DNA of 64,000 nucleotides from positions 372,001-436,000 of the forward strand of contig NZ_BAAACF010000003.1 of the NCBI RefSeq assembly GCF_039521365.1, given 5' to 3'. A model generated the notes under the pieces. That model saw only the letters and a program-made list of their open reading frames with translations, did not search any database and was not told where the DNA came from. Position 1 is the first letter of the stretch; each line of letters opens with the position of its first letter. A program made the position numbers and the translations under genes. Positions 24,995 through 32,953 of the stretch are shown here, piece after piece. This DNA is from Clostridium_AW malenominatum (GTDB lineage Bacteria > Bacillota > Clostridia > Clostridiales > Clostridiaceae).

Positions 24995-26119
24995 ATGAAG
25001 ATAGGAATAGACGGAAGGGCCGCCAACTGGTATAGAGGTACTGGCATCGGTACCTATACTTATCAGTTAATTAATTATATTAATAAAATAGATTCCGTAA
25101 ATGATTATACGGTTTTTTTGCCTCACCATTGCAGTAGCAATATTGACTTTAAATCTAATTTTTCTATTGAAGAAATCACTGAAAATTTAGAAGAAAACTT
25201 TTGGGATGAGGTTAATATCCCCAATATATTAAAGGGTAAAGACATTGAATTATACCACGTCCCTCAAAACGGAATAGGTTTGCCTTTAGATAAAAAATGC
25301 TCCTTTGTAATAACACTCCATGATGTAATACCTTATAAAATGCCTGAAACTTCTAGCGCAAGGTACTTAAAGCTTTTTAGCGAAGTCCTCCCAAAGATAG
25401 TCCAAATGTGCGATGGAATAATAACTGTATCTAATTATTCCAAAATGGATATTTTGGAGACCTTTAATTTTCCAAAGGAAAAGATCTATGTTACCCACTT
25501 AGCAAGCGAAGATATATATGTTCCTTTAGATAAAAAGCTTTCCAAAGCCTTTATGAAAAAACAATATTCTATAGAGGAGGATTATATACTTTATGTAGGA
25601 GGATTTAGTCCAAGAAAAAATATACTAGGACTTATTGAAGCCTTTAGTAATTTATTAGATATATATAAAAAGGATATAAAGCTAGTAATTGCAGGGAAAC
25701 AAGGGTTATCTTATCCCTTATACCAAAAGCGGTGTGAAGACCTAGAAGTAGGGGATAAGGTAATATTTCCTGGATTCATACCTTTAGACCATATGCCAAC
25801 TTTATACAATGCCTCAGAATTATTTGTTTATCCTTCTTTTTATGAAGGTTTTGGTTTACCTCCAGCAGAAGCTATGGCTTGTGGTGTACCTGTTATAGCA
25901 TCAAATTCCACTTCAATTCCTGAAGTAACAGGCGATGCTGCACTTTTGATAAATCCTCAGGATGTAGATGAACTTTGCAACTCTATGTATGATGTACTTA
26001 AAAATAAGGAACTAGCTGAAGATTTATCTTTAAAAGGGCTAATTAGAACTTCAGAGCTAAATTGGCATAATACAGCTAAAAACACCTTAATAGCCTATAA
26101 TAAAATAATTAATTCATAA
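24995..26119 (+). CDS. GT4 glycosyltransferase, CotSA-like (copy 1)
   Basis: A 374-aa GT-B glycosyltransferase: MKIGIDGRAANWYRGTGIGT at the N-terminus and, in the C-terminal domain, GGFSPRKN near 206, PSFYEGFGLPPAEAMACG near 282 and STSIPEVTGDAALL, with the EX7E-type glutamates. The acceptor and sugar are unknown. In B. subtilis the GT4 protein CotSA lies beside CotS and is a coat protein, so a role in coat glycosylation is inferred. The ATG at 24995 follows GAAAGGGA; six upstream codons lack the family start. Convergent with the second cotS-family gene across a shared terminator. Confidence 0.87.
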   Translation: MKIGIDGRAANWYRGTGIGTYTYQLINYINKIDSVNDYTVFLPHHCSSNIDFKSNFSIEEITENLEENFWDEVNIPNILKGKDIELYHVPQNGIGLPLDKKCSFVITLHDVIPYKMPETSSARYLKLFSEVLPKIVQMCDGIITVSNYSKMDILETFNFPKEKIYVTHLASEDIYVPLDKKLSKAFMKKQYSIEEDYILYVGGFSPRKNILGLIEAFSNLLDIYKKDIKLVIAGKQGLSYPLYQKRCEDLEVGDKVIFPGFIPLDHMPTLYNASELFVYPSFYEGFGLPPAEAMACGVPVIASNSTSIPEVTGDAALLINPQDVDELCNSMYDVLKNKELAEDLSLKGLIRTSELNWHNTAKNTLIAYNKIINS

Positions 26120-26121
26120 AA

Positions 26122-26153
26122 TAAAAGCTGCCCTACTCTAGGACAGCTTTTGT
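26122..26153. terminator. Bidirectional terminator between glycosyltransferase and cotS copy 2
   Basis: AAAAGCTGCCCTA and TAGGACAGCTTTT pair around a short loop between two convergent genes; T residues follow on both strands. Confidence 0.85.
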
Positions 26154-27170
26154 TTATAACAAGCCTTCAAATTCTTTTAAAAATTCTATTCTAAACTCTT
26201 CAATTTCTGTTTTCTTCTTTAATTTATTTATGAAAGACTCCTCAGTCCAATCCTTTCTTCTTGTATAATAATCTCTACTTATACTATAAAAATCTTGTGG
26301 AAAAGTTAATACCCCGTAAAGCACTGCCATTTCTCTGCTATCTATTTCATTGATTTGTCCATATTCCTTTAAAATTATTTTCCCCTGTTCTATGTCATAT
26401 GCAGAGCTTTTTAATACCTTATTCATAAAATTACATATATCATGAACCTTTAAATCCACTATAGAGTAGTCAAAATCTATAAAATAGGCTTCATTATTTT
26501 TTAATATTATATTATGATAAGCCAAGTCATGATGGCATAGAGCTATTTTATTTTTATCTTCGCAAAGTTTATAATAAGGGGATGCTTCTAATAAATTAAT
26601 GCTTTTTTTAACCTCTTCTATATAGTGTTCTACCCTACATAAGAAAATTTCATTAAATTCCCCTTCGCCCTCATTAATTTCAGCTATATTTTTAAAGACC
26701 TCAATCTCCTTTAAACACCTGTAAAATTTATTTATCATTTGCCCTAGTTTAAATCTACTTTTTAAATGTCTATCAAAACCTGTAGACGCAACATGTAGTT
26801 CTGCTAACCCCTTTGTCATAGCAATAAGATCTAAGGGATTAGAATAATCACTTTCTCTTCCTTCAATTATATCTATCATGCAATACATTTCGTCTTGCCA
26901 TAAAGCATATATGTTTCCATCTACTGTTCTAACAAAATTCATAACTCTATTGAACTTATCTCTTATATAACTTAGTCCTTCATGAATGAATAATAAGTCT
27001 TCTTTCCCATAATCCACCTTCTTAAGTATTTTATCTCCTTTGCTTGTACTTACTATAAAAATACTTCTTAATGGATATATATCATAAACTTCTAAATCAA
27101 ATCTATTAAAAAGTTCTATATCTAAATCATATTTAACTAAATCATTAACATTTCTATATACTTCTCTCAT
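26154..27170 (-). CDS. CotS-family spore coat kinase-fold protein (copy 2)
   Basis: A 338-aa CotS-family protein with CHHDLAYHNII near residue 209 and FIDFDYSIVD near 229, i.e. the phosphotransferase-like catalytic and metal motifs, here with HHDLAYHN. A GRESDY segment aligns with GREADF of copy 1. The ATG at 27170 is chosen for the GGGGGTGG just upstream; an in-frame GTG at 27182 overlaps the stop of the next gene and is within that purine run. It is the third gene of a run of three cotS-type genes in the same direction. Confidence 0.86.
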   Translation of the reverse strand: MREVYRNVNDLVKYDLDIELFNRFDLEVYDIYPLRSIFIVSTSKGDKILKKVDYGKEDLLFIHEGLSYIRDKFNRVMNFVRTVDGNIYALWQDEMYCMIDIIEGRESDYSNPLDLIAMTKGLAELHVASTGFDRHLKSRFKLGQMINKFYRCLKEIEVFKNIAEINEGEGEFNEIFLCRVEHYIEEVKKSINLLEASPYYKLCEDKNKIALCHHDLAYHNIILKNNEAYFIDFDYSIVDLKVHDICNFMNKVLKSSAYDIEQGKIILKEYGQINEIDSREMAVLYGVLTFPQDFYSISRDYYTRRKDWTEESFINKLKKKTEIEEFRIEFLKEFEGLL

Positions 27171-27181
27171 AGCCACCCCCA

Positions 27182-27934
27182 CTATAACAGAGTCATGGAG
27201 TCTTGAACAATAGCCTTTTGTAACTTTAGCAAATACTCATCCTCTGTAAACTCTCCTTTTCTTAATCTATAATTATTACATTGCTTTGTCACTTCATAAG
27301 GAAACGATAGACAAGCTATTATAAATCGATAACTATTATCCTCCAAGTTTTCTAATTCACAAAAATATCTAGTAAGCTCTTTAAAATTTACGTCTAATCC
27401 CTTTTTCTTATATTTATATAATAGGTTATAACAATCTATTTCTACCATATTACAGCTAGCTTTTTTAGCTGATTTTATTTTTATATTCTCTCCGCTAACT
27501 AAATTACTGAAATCAACATTACCCAAACATATTTCTTTATTTTTCATGCTTCTTAATATTAAATCATAATAATTATTATCATATATAGTTTTTATTACCT
27601 CCTCACCCCTATTTACATATTCATCACCTTTATAAAGAACTATTTCTTCAAATATGTGAGAAGGCCCATTTTCTTTAAATCTAACAATGTCTCTTTTAAG
27701 CTTTTTTATATTTACTTTATAGTTTTCTACTATTCTACCTGCTCTACTATCTAATCTTTCCTTTACACCTATAGTGCTTCCCTTAACTTTTTCATGAAAC
27801 TCACTAATCAATTTAAGTTGTTCCTTTAGCATTTCTTCCGTTATTTTCTTGCTTTTTAGATCAAAATTAATTTCTTGAACCACTTCTATACCTTTGGATA
27901 TTAAATATTGTTCAAAGGTATTAACAATTTTCAT
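27182..27934 (-). CDS. Degenerate CotS-like protein without kinase motifs
   Basis: A 250-aa protein whose layout follows the C-terminal part of its CotS neighbours. A helical region EFHEKVKGSTIGVKERLDSR aligns with the region before the catalytic loop. CLGNVDFSNL (near residue 136) sits where CHHDYAHHN stands, and EIDCYNLLYKY replaces the IDFDY segment. The N-lobe with the ATP lysine is largely missing. Intact reading frame and a good GGAGGTAG upstream argue it is a functional pseudokinase-like protein rather than debris. I assign no activity; it probably has a structural coat or scaffold role. Confidence 0.72.
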   Translation of the reverse strand: MKIVNTFEQYLISKGIEVVQEINFDLKSKKITEEMLKEQLKLISEFHEKVKGSTIGVKERLDSRAGRIVENYKVNIKKLKRDIVRFKENGPSHIFEEIVLYKGDEYVNRGEEVIKTIYDNNYYDLILRSMKNKEICLGNVDFSNLVSGENIKIKSAKKASCNMVEIDCYNLLYKYKKKGLDVNFKELTRYFCELENLEDNSYRFIIACLSFPYEVTKQCNNYRLRKGEFTEDEYLLKLQKAIVQDSMTLL

Positions 27935-27954
27935 AAATCTACCTCCAGCATAAA

Positions 27955-28959
27955 TTAATACCTAATATTTTTAAATTCCTTAACAAAGTCTTCTCTTAAG
28001 TCCTTATCCTCACAAACTTTATTTAACTTGTTTAGAAAAACTTCTTCTTCCCATGGCTGCTTCTCAATGTAATATTGTATACCTAATTGCCAAAAGGCCT
28101 GAGGAAATCCTATGAAAGCAGCCATAATACTTATATCTTTCTGGGTTATAGAGTTTATTAAACTATAATTATTTAATATATAATTAGCATTACCTATATC
28201 CCATTTCCCGTTTTTCATAGTTCTAATAATCAAGCTTGATAAATCATGCAAGTGACTATCTAAAATACAATAATCAAAATCTATTATATTTATTTCATTC
28301 TCTTCATCTATTAAAACATTATGATGGGCATAATCATGATGACAAAATCCTTTACTCCCTATTTCTTTTTTCATCTTACAGAAATAATTACTATTATATA
28401 AATCCTCTATAGATTTATTAATTCTTCCTATTTCCTCTTCTATGTGTTTTTCATATAAAATATCAAAATAACTTTTCTTATCTTTCTTTTCTATAATATT
28501 TTTGAAATCTATTATATCTCTTTTTTTATTGGAAAAATTCTCGAACCATTTGAACCATCCTATTCTAGGCTTCATACTTTCACTTAATCTAAACCCCCTA
28601 CTTTTTACATGAAGCTCCCCTAATTTTTTTGCGGCTAATTTAAGTTCAAATGGATTATCATAATTGCAGGCTCTTGACTCTATCCACGGAGTTAAATATG
28701 CGCAGCTATTGGGTAGCATAATATAATCCTTACCTTTAGTGGTTTCTATAATTTTAGGTATGCTTTTAAATCCGTTGTTTTGAAGATGTTTAATAGCAGA
28801 CAATATAAAGAAAAAATGGTTGAATTCATACTTAATTATCTTTAAACAATACTTATCTTTATTCACCATTACCCTATAAACATTTTTCACCTTTTCTATG
28901 TCCCAAGGCTCTAATGAATACTCTTCTTCAATTTTTTTCTTGATTTGTTCTTCTACCAA
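27955..28959 (-). CDS. CotS-family spore coat kinase-fold protein (copy 3)
   Basis: A 334-aa CotS-family protein with GFCHHDYAHHNVLID near residue 210 and NIIDFDYC near 230, plus YCLKIIKYEF carrying the candidate N-lobe lysine. The best start is a TTG at 28959 (MVEEQIKKK), 5-8 nt after GGGGAGGAG. It heads the three-gene cotS-type run and is divergent from the second GT4 gene with 145 bp between them, mirroring copy 1. Function as in copy 1: coat-associated, activity unproven. Confidence 0.86.
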   Translation of the reverse strand: MVEEQIKKKIEEEYSLEPWDIEKVKNVYRVMVNKDKYCLKIIKYEFNHFFFILSAIKHLQNNGFKSIPKIIETTKGKDYIMLPNSCAYLTPWIESRACNYDNPFELKLAAKKLGELHVKSRGFRLSESMKPRIGWFKWFENFSNKKRDIIDFKNIIEKKDKKSYFDILYEKHIEEEIGRINKSIEDLYNSNYFCKMKKEIGSKGFCHHDYAHHNVLIDEENEINIIDFDYCILDSHLHDLSSLIIRTMKNGKWDIGNANYILNNYSLINSITQKDISIMAAFIGFPQAFWQLGIQYYIEKQPWEEEVFLNKLNKVCEDKDLREDFVKEFKNIRY

Positions 28960-29104
28960 GTTTTCTCCTCCCCGAAATTACTTATAATTGTATTATATGT
29001 AAAATTTCCTTTGTATGTGCTAAATGACACCTTTTTCAACTATATATAATATTAATAATATATAACCTTTTATAACTGCCCTGTTACCTTAAGGAGGGAT
29101 TTAA

Positions 29105-30229
29105 ATGAAAATTGCCATTGACGCTAGGGGAATTAATTTTTACAAGGGGACTGGAATTGGAACATATACAGAAAATTTATTACAAAATTTATTAAACATT
29201 GATGAGAAAAATTTTTATCATCTCTATTGGTGGGGTGAAAATTATACACAATTTAAAAAAGATAACTCAAAGATAACTCTCACATCCAAAAGAAGTAAGA
29301 GCTTCTTTGAAGATTATTATTTTCCACAGAATATATCTCAAGAAGAAATAGATTTATACCATGTGCCTCAAAATGGCATAGGTTTGAATCAAGACTTGTC
29401 ATGTAAAAAGATTATTACTATACACGATTTAATTCCATATATAATGCCTGAAACTGTAGGGAAAGGATATTTAAATAAGTTTTTAAAAGAAATACCCCCA
29501 TTAATTGATAACTGTCATAGTATATTAACGGTTTCTCAGTGGTCAAAAAACGATATAATCAAATTTTTCCCTAAATTTGATCCAGATAAGATTTTTGTAA
29601 CTCCATTAGCTGCCGATATTAAATATAGACCAATGGATAAAGAGAAGTGTAATTTTATTCTTAAAAAATTTTATAACATCACCAAACCATTTATATTATA
29701 CATTGGGGGCTTCAGTCCCAGAAAAAATGTTCACTCACTGATTGCTGCTTTTTCCAAGCTATACAATAAGCTTCCAATAGAATATGAACTTGTCATTGTT
29801 GGTGCAAATAAAGATAGTGGTCAATCACTACTTAATATGAGCAATAATACAAAAGCAAGGGATAATATTGTTTTTACAGGTTTTGTGCCCGAGGGTCATC
29901 TCCCGTTATTATATAATGGGTGTGATTTATTTGTATATCCATCACTGTATGAAGGTTTTGGACTTCCACCTTTAGAAGCTATGAGTTGTGGGACTCCAGT
30001 TATATCCTCAAACCTCTCTTCCATTCCTGAGGTAGTTGGAGATGGAGGTATTTTAATAAATCCCTATGACGAAAAAGGCTTAGAAGATATAATGGAAAAA
30101 ATTCTTTCAGATATGGATTACCAAAATTCCATTAAGGAAAAAGCAATACTAAGATCCTCTTTATTTTCTTGGGAAAAAACTGCATTAAAGACCCTAGAAG
30201 CCTATAATAAAACTTTTGAAGATTCATAA
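29105..30229 (+). CDS. GT4 glycosyltransferase, CotSA-like (copy 2)
   Basis: A 374-aa GT-B enzyme closely related to copy 1: MKIAIDARGINFYKGTGIGT, GGFSPRKNVHSL, PSLYEGFGLPPLEAMSCG and SIPEVVGDGGILINP. AAGGAGGG lies just before the ATG. It forms a divergent pair with the third cotS-family gene, so the module cotS/GT4 exists twice here. It probably glycosylates a coat or exosporium component; donor and acceptor cannot be read from the sequence. Confidence 0.88.
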   Translation: MKIAIDARGINFYKGTGIGTYTENLLQNLLNIDEKNFYHLYWWGENYTQFKKDNSKITLTSKRSKSFFEDYYFPQNISQEEIDLYHVPQNGIGLNQDLSCKKIITIHDLIPYIMPETVGKGYLNKFLKEIPPLIDNCHSILTVSQWSKNDIIKFFPKFDPDKIFVTPLAADIKYRPMDKEKCNFILKKFYNITKPFILYIGGFSPRKNVHSLIAAFSKLYNKLPIEYELVIVGANKDSGQSLLNMSNNTKARDNIVFTGFVPEGHLPLLYNGCDLFVYPSLYEGFGLPPLEAMSCGTPVISSNLSSIPEVVGDGGILINPYDEKGLEDIMEKILSDMDYQNSIKEKAILRSSLFSWEKTALKTLEAYNKTFEDS

Positions 30230-30262
30230 AAAGCTTCTCATTTTCCCATGAGAAGCTTTTCT
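30228..30262. terminator. Bidirectional terminator between glycosyltransferase copy 2 and the lipoprotein gene
   Basis: AAAAGCTTCTCA and TGAGAAGCTTTT form a perfect 12-bp stem; it overlaps the last codons of the minus-strand gene and T runs lie on both strands. Confidence 0.85.
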
Positions 30263-31377
30263 GCATTTGCTGCTAAAATCCACAATTTAGCATTATTATA
30301 GTATTCTACTTTTTTATTTAAGTCACTCCACTTGAGAGAGTTCACATTAGAAGAGAATATACCTTTCCCCAATAATAGCTGTTGTTGTATTTTTTCATTA
30401 GCTATTATATACTCTAAAAAAGTTAAAACAGCATCTTTATTTGAACTATCTCTAGATATAAAAATGCTATGGCCTTCTAAAAGAACTTCTCTATTGCCAC
30501 CAATTTCAAAAGCAGGCACCTTTGTCAATGTCCATTTACCTTTCATTTCTGGTAGACTGTTCATTATTTCATGTAATAATTCCATGCTTACCATAGTAGC
30601 TATAACTCTCTCTTTTTTAATTCCCTCTATTAAATCTTCTCGAGATATCATATTTTCTTTTTTCAAAAGCTCTTTAGTGAGAGTAACTTTTTTAATTTTA
30701 TCCGAGGATAAGCTACTGTTTTCTGAAAAATAGTTATTGCTCCCAGCCACTTGACTTAGCATTACATGATAAATATCATTGTCCTTTTCTTCCCACATAA
30801 ATTTATAATCTTTATTCAAACTCTTATTTAATTCCTTACATTTACTTATAAACTCTTGCCAGGTTCTTATATTTTCACTTTTTATTTTACCTTTTTCAAA
30901 TATATCTTTTCTATATATCATAAAATACGGCTTTTTATCTAAGGGTAATCCATAAATCCCCTGGTCAAGTGCAAATTTTTTTATATCTTCTTTATAATAA
31001 CTATCCTTATAAGGCTCTAGAATGGATGAAATATCCCAAAGCTCATCTGAATATTCCTTTACTATATAGGGAGAATATTTAGTGTCCATTATTATAATAT
31101 CATTTCTATTTTCCCCCCTAGCATTTAATATTTCTTCCGTATTATCATAAAAATCTTCTTCAACTTTAATATTAAAAGAAACGCTAGGGAAAACACCTGT
31201 AAACTCCTTAGCAAATGTCTTTATATAATATTCTTTTTCCTTCTCTACAATAATATTTACTTGCCCTCTTAGTCTTTTGTTAAATCCATTTTGTGGAGTT
31301 TTACTATTGCAAGAAAATAATACTAAACAAAATGCTAACATAATTAGGAAAAATCCTCTTGAACTTTTTCTTCTCAT
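30238..31377 (-). CDS. Extracellular solute-binding lipoprotein (family 1 type)
   Basis: A 379-aa protein with a signal peptide and lipobox LFSC (acyl-Cys 23), then a family-1-like binding fold (DIIIMDTKYSPYIV near 100, GIYGLPLDKKPYFMIYRKD near 145). Such proteins bind sugars or oligosaccharides outside the membrane for an ABC importer, but no permease or ATPase gene is nearby, so it may be an orphan sensor or a partner of a distant transporter. It follows larB after 24 bp and could be cotranscribed with the lar genes. AAGGTGAG precedes the ATG. Confidence 0.8.
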   Translation of the reverse strand: MRRKSSRGFFLIMLAFCLVLFSCNSKTPQNGFNKRLRGQVNIIVEKEKEYYIKTFAKEFTGVFPSVSFNIKVEEDFYDNTEEILNARGENRNDIIIMDTKYSPYIVKEYSDELWDISSILEPYKDSYYKEDIKKFALDQGIYGLPLDKKPYFMIYRKDIFEKGKIKSENIRTWQEFISKCKELNKSLNKDYKFMWEEKDNDIYHVMLSQVAGSNNYFSENSSLSSDKIKKVTLTKELLKKENMISREDLIEGIKKERVIATMVSMELLHEIMNSLPEMKGKWTLTKVPAFEIGGNREVLLEGHSIFISRDSSNKDAVLTFLEYIIANEKIQQQLLLGKGIFSSNVNSLKWSDLNKKVEYYNNAKLWILAANAEKLLMGK

Positions 31378-31401
31378 TCATCTCACCTTTAAATTATAAA
31401 T

Positions 31402-32148
31402 TTAAAGTCTATTAATCATACTAGCACTATAGCCTGCTCCAAAACCGTTGTCTATGTTTACTACAGTAACTCCTGAGGCACAGCTATTTAGCATGGATAA
31501 AAGAGCTGCCAAGCCATTAAAATTAGCTCCATATCCTACACTGGTAGGTACAGCTATTACTGGTTTATCTACCAGTCCTCCAACTACACTAGCCAGCGCT
31601 CCTTCCATACCTGCTACTACAATTATAACCTTAGCTCCTCTTATTATATCCAATTTATCAAATAATCTATGTATGCCAGCCACTCCAACGTCATAAATTC
31701 TTTCTACTTTGTTTCCAAAAGTCTCTGCCGTTATGGCCGCTTCTTCACAAACAGAAATATCTGAAGTGCCTGCAGCAACTACAGCAATATAGCTATCACT
31801 ATATTGAGGCCTTTTCTGCATTATCCTTATAATCTTAGCTTCCTTATGATACTCTGCATCCTTGCAAAATTCTTTTACTTCCTTATACATTTCTTCTGTA
31901 GCCCTAGTTGCCAATATATTGTTTTCTTTAGTAAGCATAAATTTAATTATTTCTCTTACTTGCTCTATGGTTTTTCCTCCACAATATATTATCTCAGGAT
32001 ATCCTACTCTAAGTTCTCTATGATTATCAATTTTAGCAAAGCCTAAATCTTTAAAGGGAAGGTCCTTTAATGCTTTTACTCCTTCTTCAAAGGAGATTTC
32101 TTCTTTTTTTACCTTAGTTAGTAATTCCCTTATTTCTTGTTCACTCAT
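31402..32148 (-). CDS. larB: Pyridinium-3,5-biscarboxylic acid mononucleotide synthase LarB
   Basis: LarB carboxylates nicotinic acid adenine dinucleotide and cleaves it, the first step to the nickel-pincer cofactor of lactate racemase. The 248-aa protein has the PurE/AIR-carboxylase-like fold with VAAGTSDISVCEEAA near 123, YDVGVAGIHRL near 150 and VVAGMEGALASVVGGL near 175, ending IDNGFGAGYSA. I use the ATG at 32148, 6 nt after GGTGGAG; an in-frame GTG in that site would add four residues. It overlaps the end of larE by 8 bp. Confidence 0.95.
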   Translation of the reverse strand: MSEQEIRELLTKVKKEEISFEEGVKALKDLPFKDLGFAKIDNHRELRVGYPEIIYCGGKTIEQVREIIKFMLTKENNILATRATEEMYKEVKEFCKDAEYHKEAKIIRIMQKRPQYSDSYIAVVAAGTSDISVCEEAAITAETFGNKVERIYDVGVAGIHRLFDKLDIIRGAKVIIVVAGMEGALASVVGGLVDKPVIAVPTSVGYGANFNGLAALLSMLNSCASGVTVVNIDNGFGAGYSASMINRL

Positions 32149-32953
32149 TCTTTTCTCCACCCTTTACCATTATATCCATGCTTCCACTTCTGTATCCCTC
32201 TAGATCTAGAGTCACATAATTATATCCTAAGGCTTTTAGTTCTAATACCACCTTATCTAGTAAATTGTTTTCAAGCAATCTTATCATTTGACTTTTATAC
32301 ATTTCTATTCTTGCAGTATATCCATAACTTCTTACCCTAGCCCCTATAAATCCTAGTTCATGTAAGTAATTTTCACTTTTTTCAACTCTATCTAGCTCTT
32401 TAAAAGATATTTCTTCACCATAAGGAATTCTAGATAAAAGACAAGCATATGAAGGTTTATCCCAAGTATTTAAGTTTAAATCCTTAGAATATTTTCTAAT
32501 CTCTTCTTTTGTGAAACCTAACTCCTTAAGAGGGCTTTTAATTTCAAGTTCCTCTAACGCCTTAAGCCCAGGCCTATATTCTTTCGTATCATCAAAATTA
32601 GTTCCATCTAATACATGCTTGGCGCCTCTATCTTTAGCAAAATCTTTTATATGCTTAAATATTTCTTTTTTGCATATATAACATCTATCTTTAGGATTAA
32701 ACCTAATTTCTTCTATTAAAGGCATTTCTAAAAAGTAATGTTCTATAGAAGTATCTTTTATCATTTCTTCAACTTCTTTTATTTCTCTTAGAGGAATATA
32801 AGGAGCCTTTACAGTTATAGCAATTACGTTATCCTCCAATGCTTCTTTGCATGCTTTTAGTAAAAAAGTACTATCTACTCCTCCTGAGAAAGCAATAGCA
32901 ACTTTCCCTAAGTTCTTTAAATATTTAATTAGCTTTTCATATTTACTTTCCAT
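32141..32953 (-). CDS. larE: ATP-dependent sulfur transferase LarE
   Basis: LarE adenylates the biscarboxylate intermediate and adds sulfur in nickel-pincer cofactor synthesis. The 270-aa PP-loop protein has SGGVDSTFLLK (23-33), DGTNFDD near 117, and SRIPYGEE near 174. Three cysteines stand out: 91 and 94 (CYIC) and 171 (YACLLSR). Lactobacillus LarE sacrifices a single Cys; a three-Cys version that holds a 4Fe-4S cluster is reported in other bacteria, and this pattern fits that type (inferred). The ATG at 32953 follows CGGAGGGG; a longer frame adds 26 residues within larC. It overlaps larC by 11 bp. Confidence 0.95.
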   Translation of the reverse strand: MESKYEKLIKYLKNLGKVAIAFSGGVDSTFLLKACKEALEDNVIAITVKAPYIPLREIKEVEEMIKDTSIEHYFLEMPLIEEIRFNPKDRCYICKKEIFKHIKDFAKDRGAKHVLDGTNFDDTKEYRPGLKALEELEIKSPLKELGFTKEEIRKYSKDLNLNTWDKPSYACLLSRIPYGEEISFKELDRVEKSENYLHELGFIGARVRSYGYTARIEMYKSQMIRLLENNLLDKVVLELKALGYNYVTLDLEGYRSGSMDIMVKGGEKNE

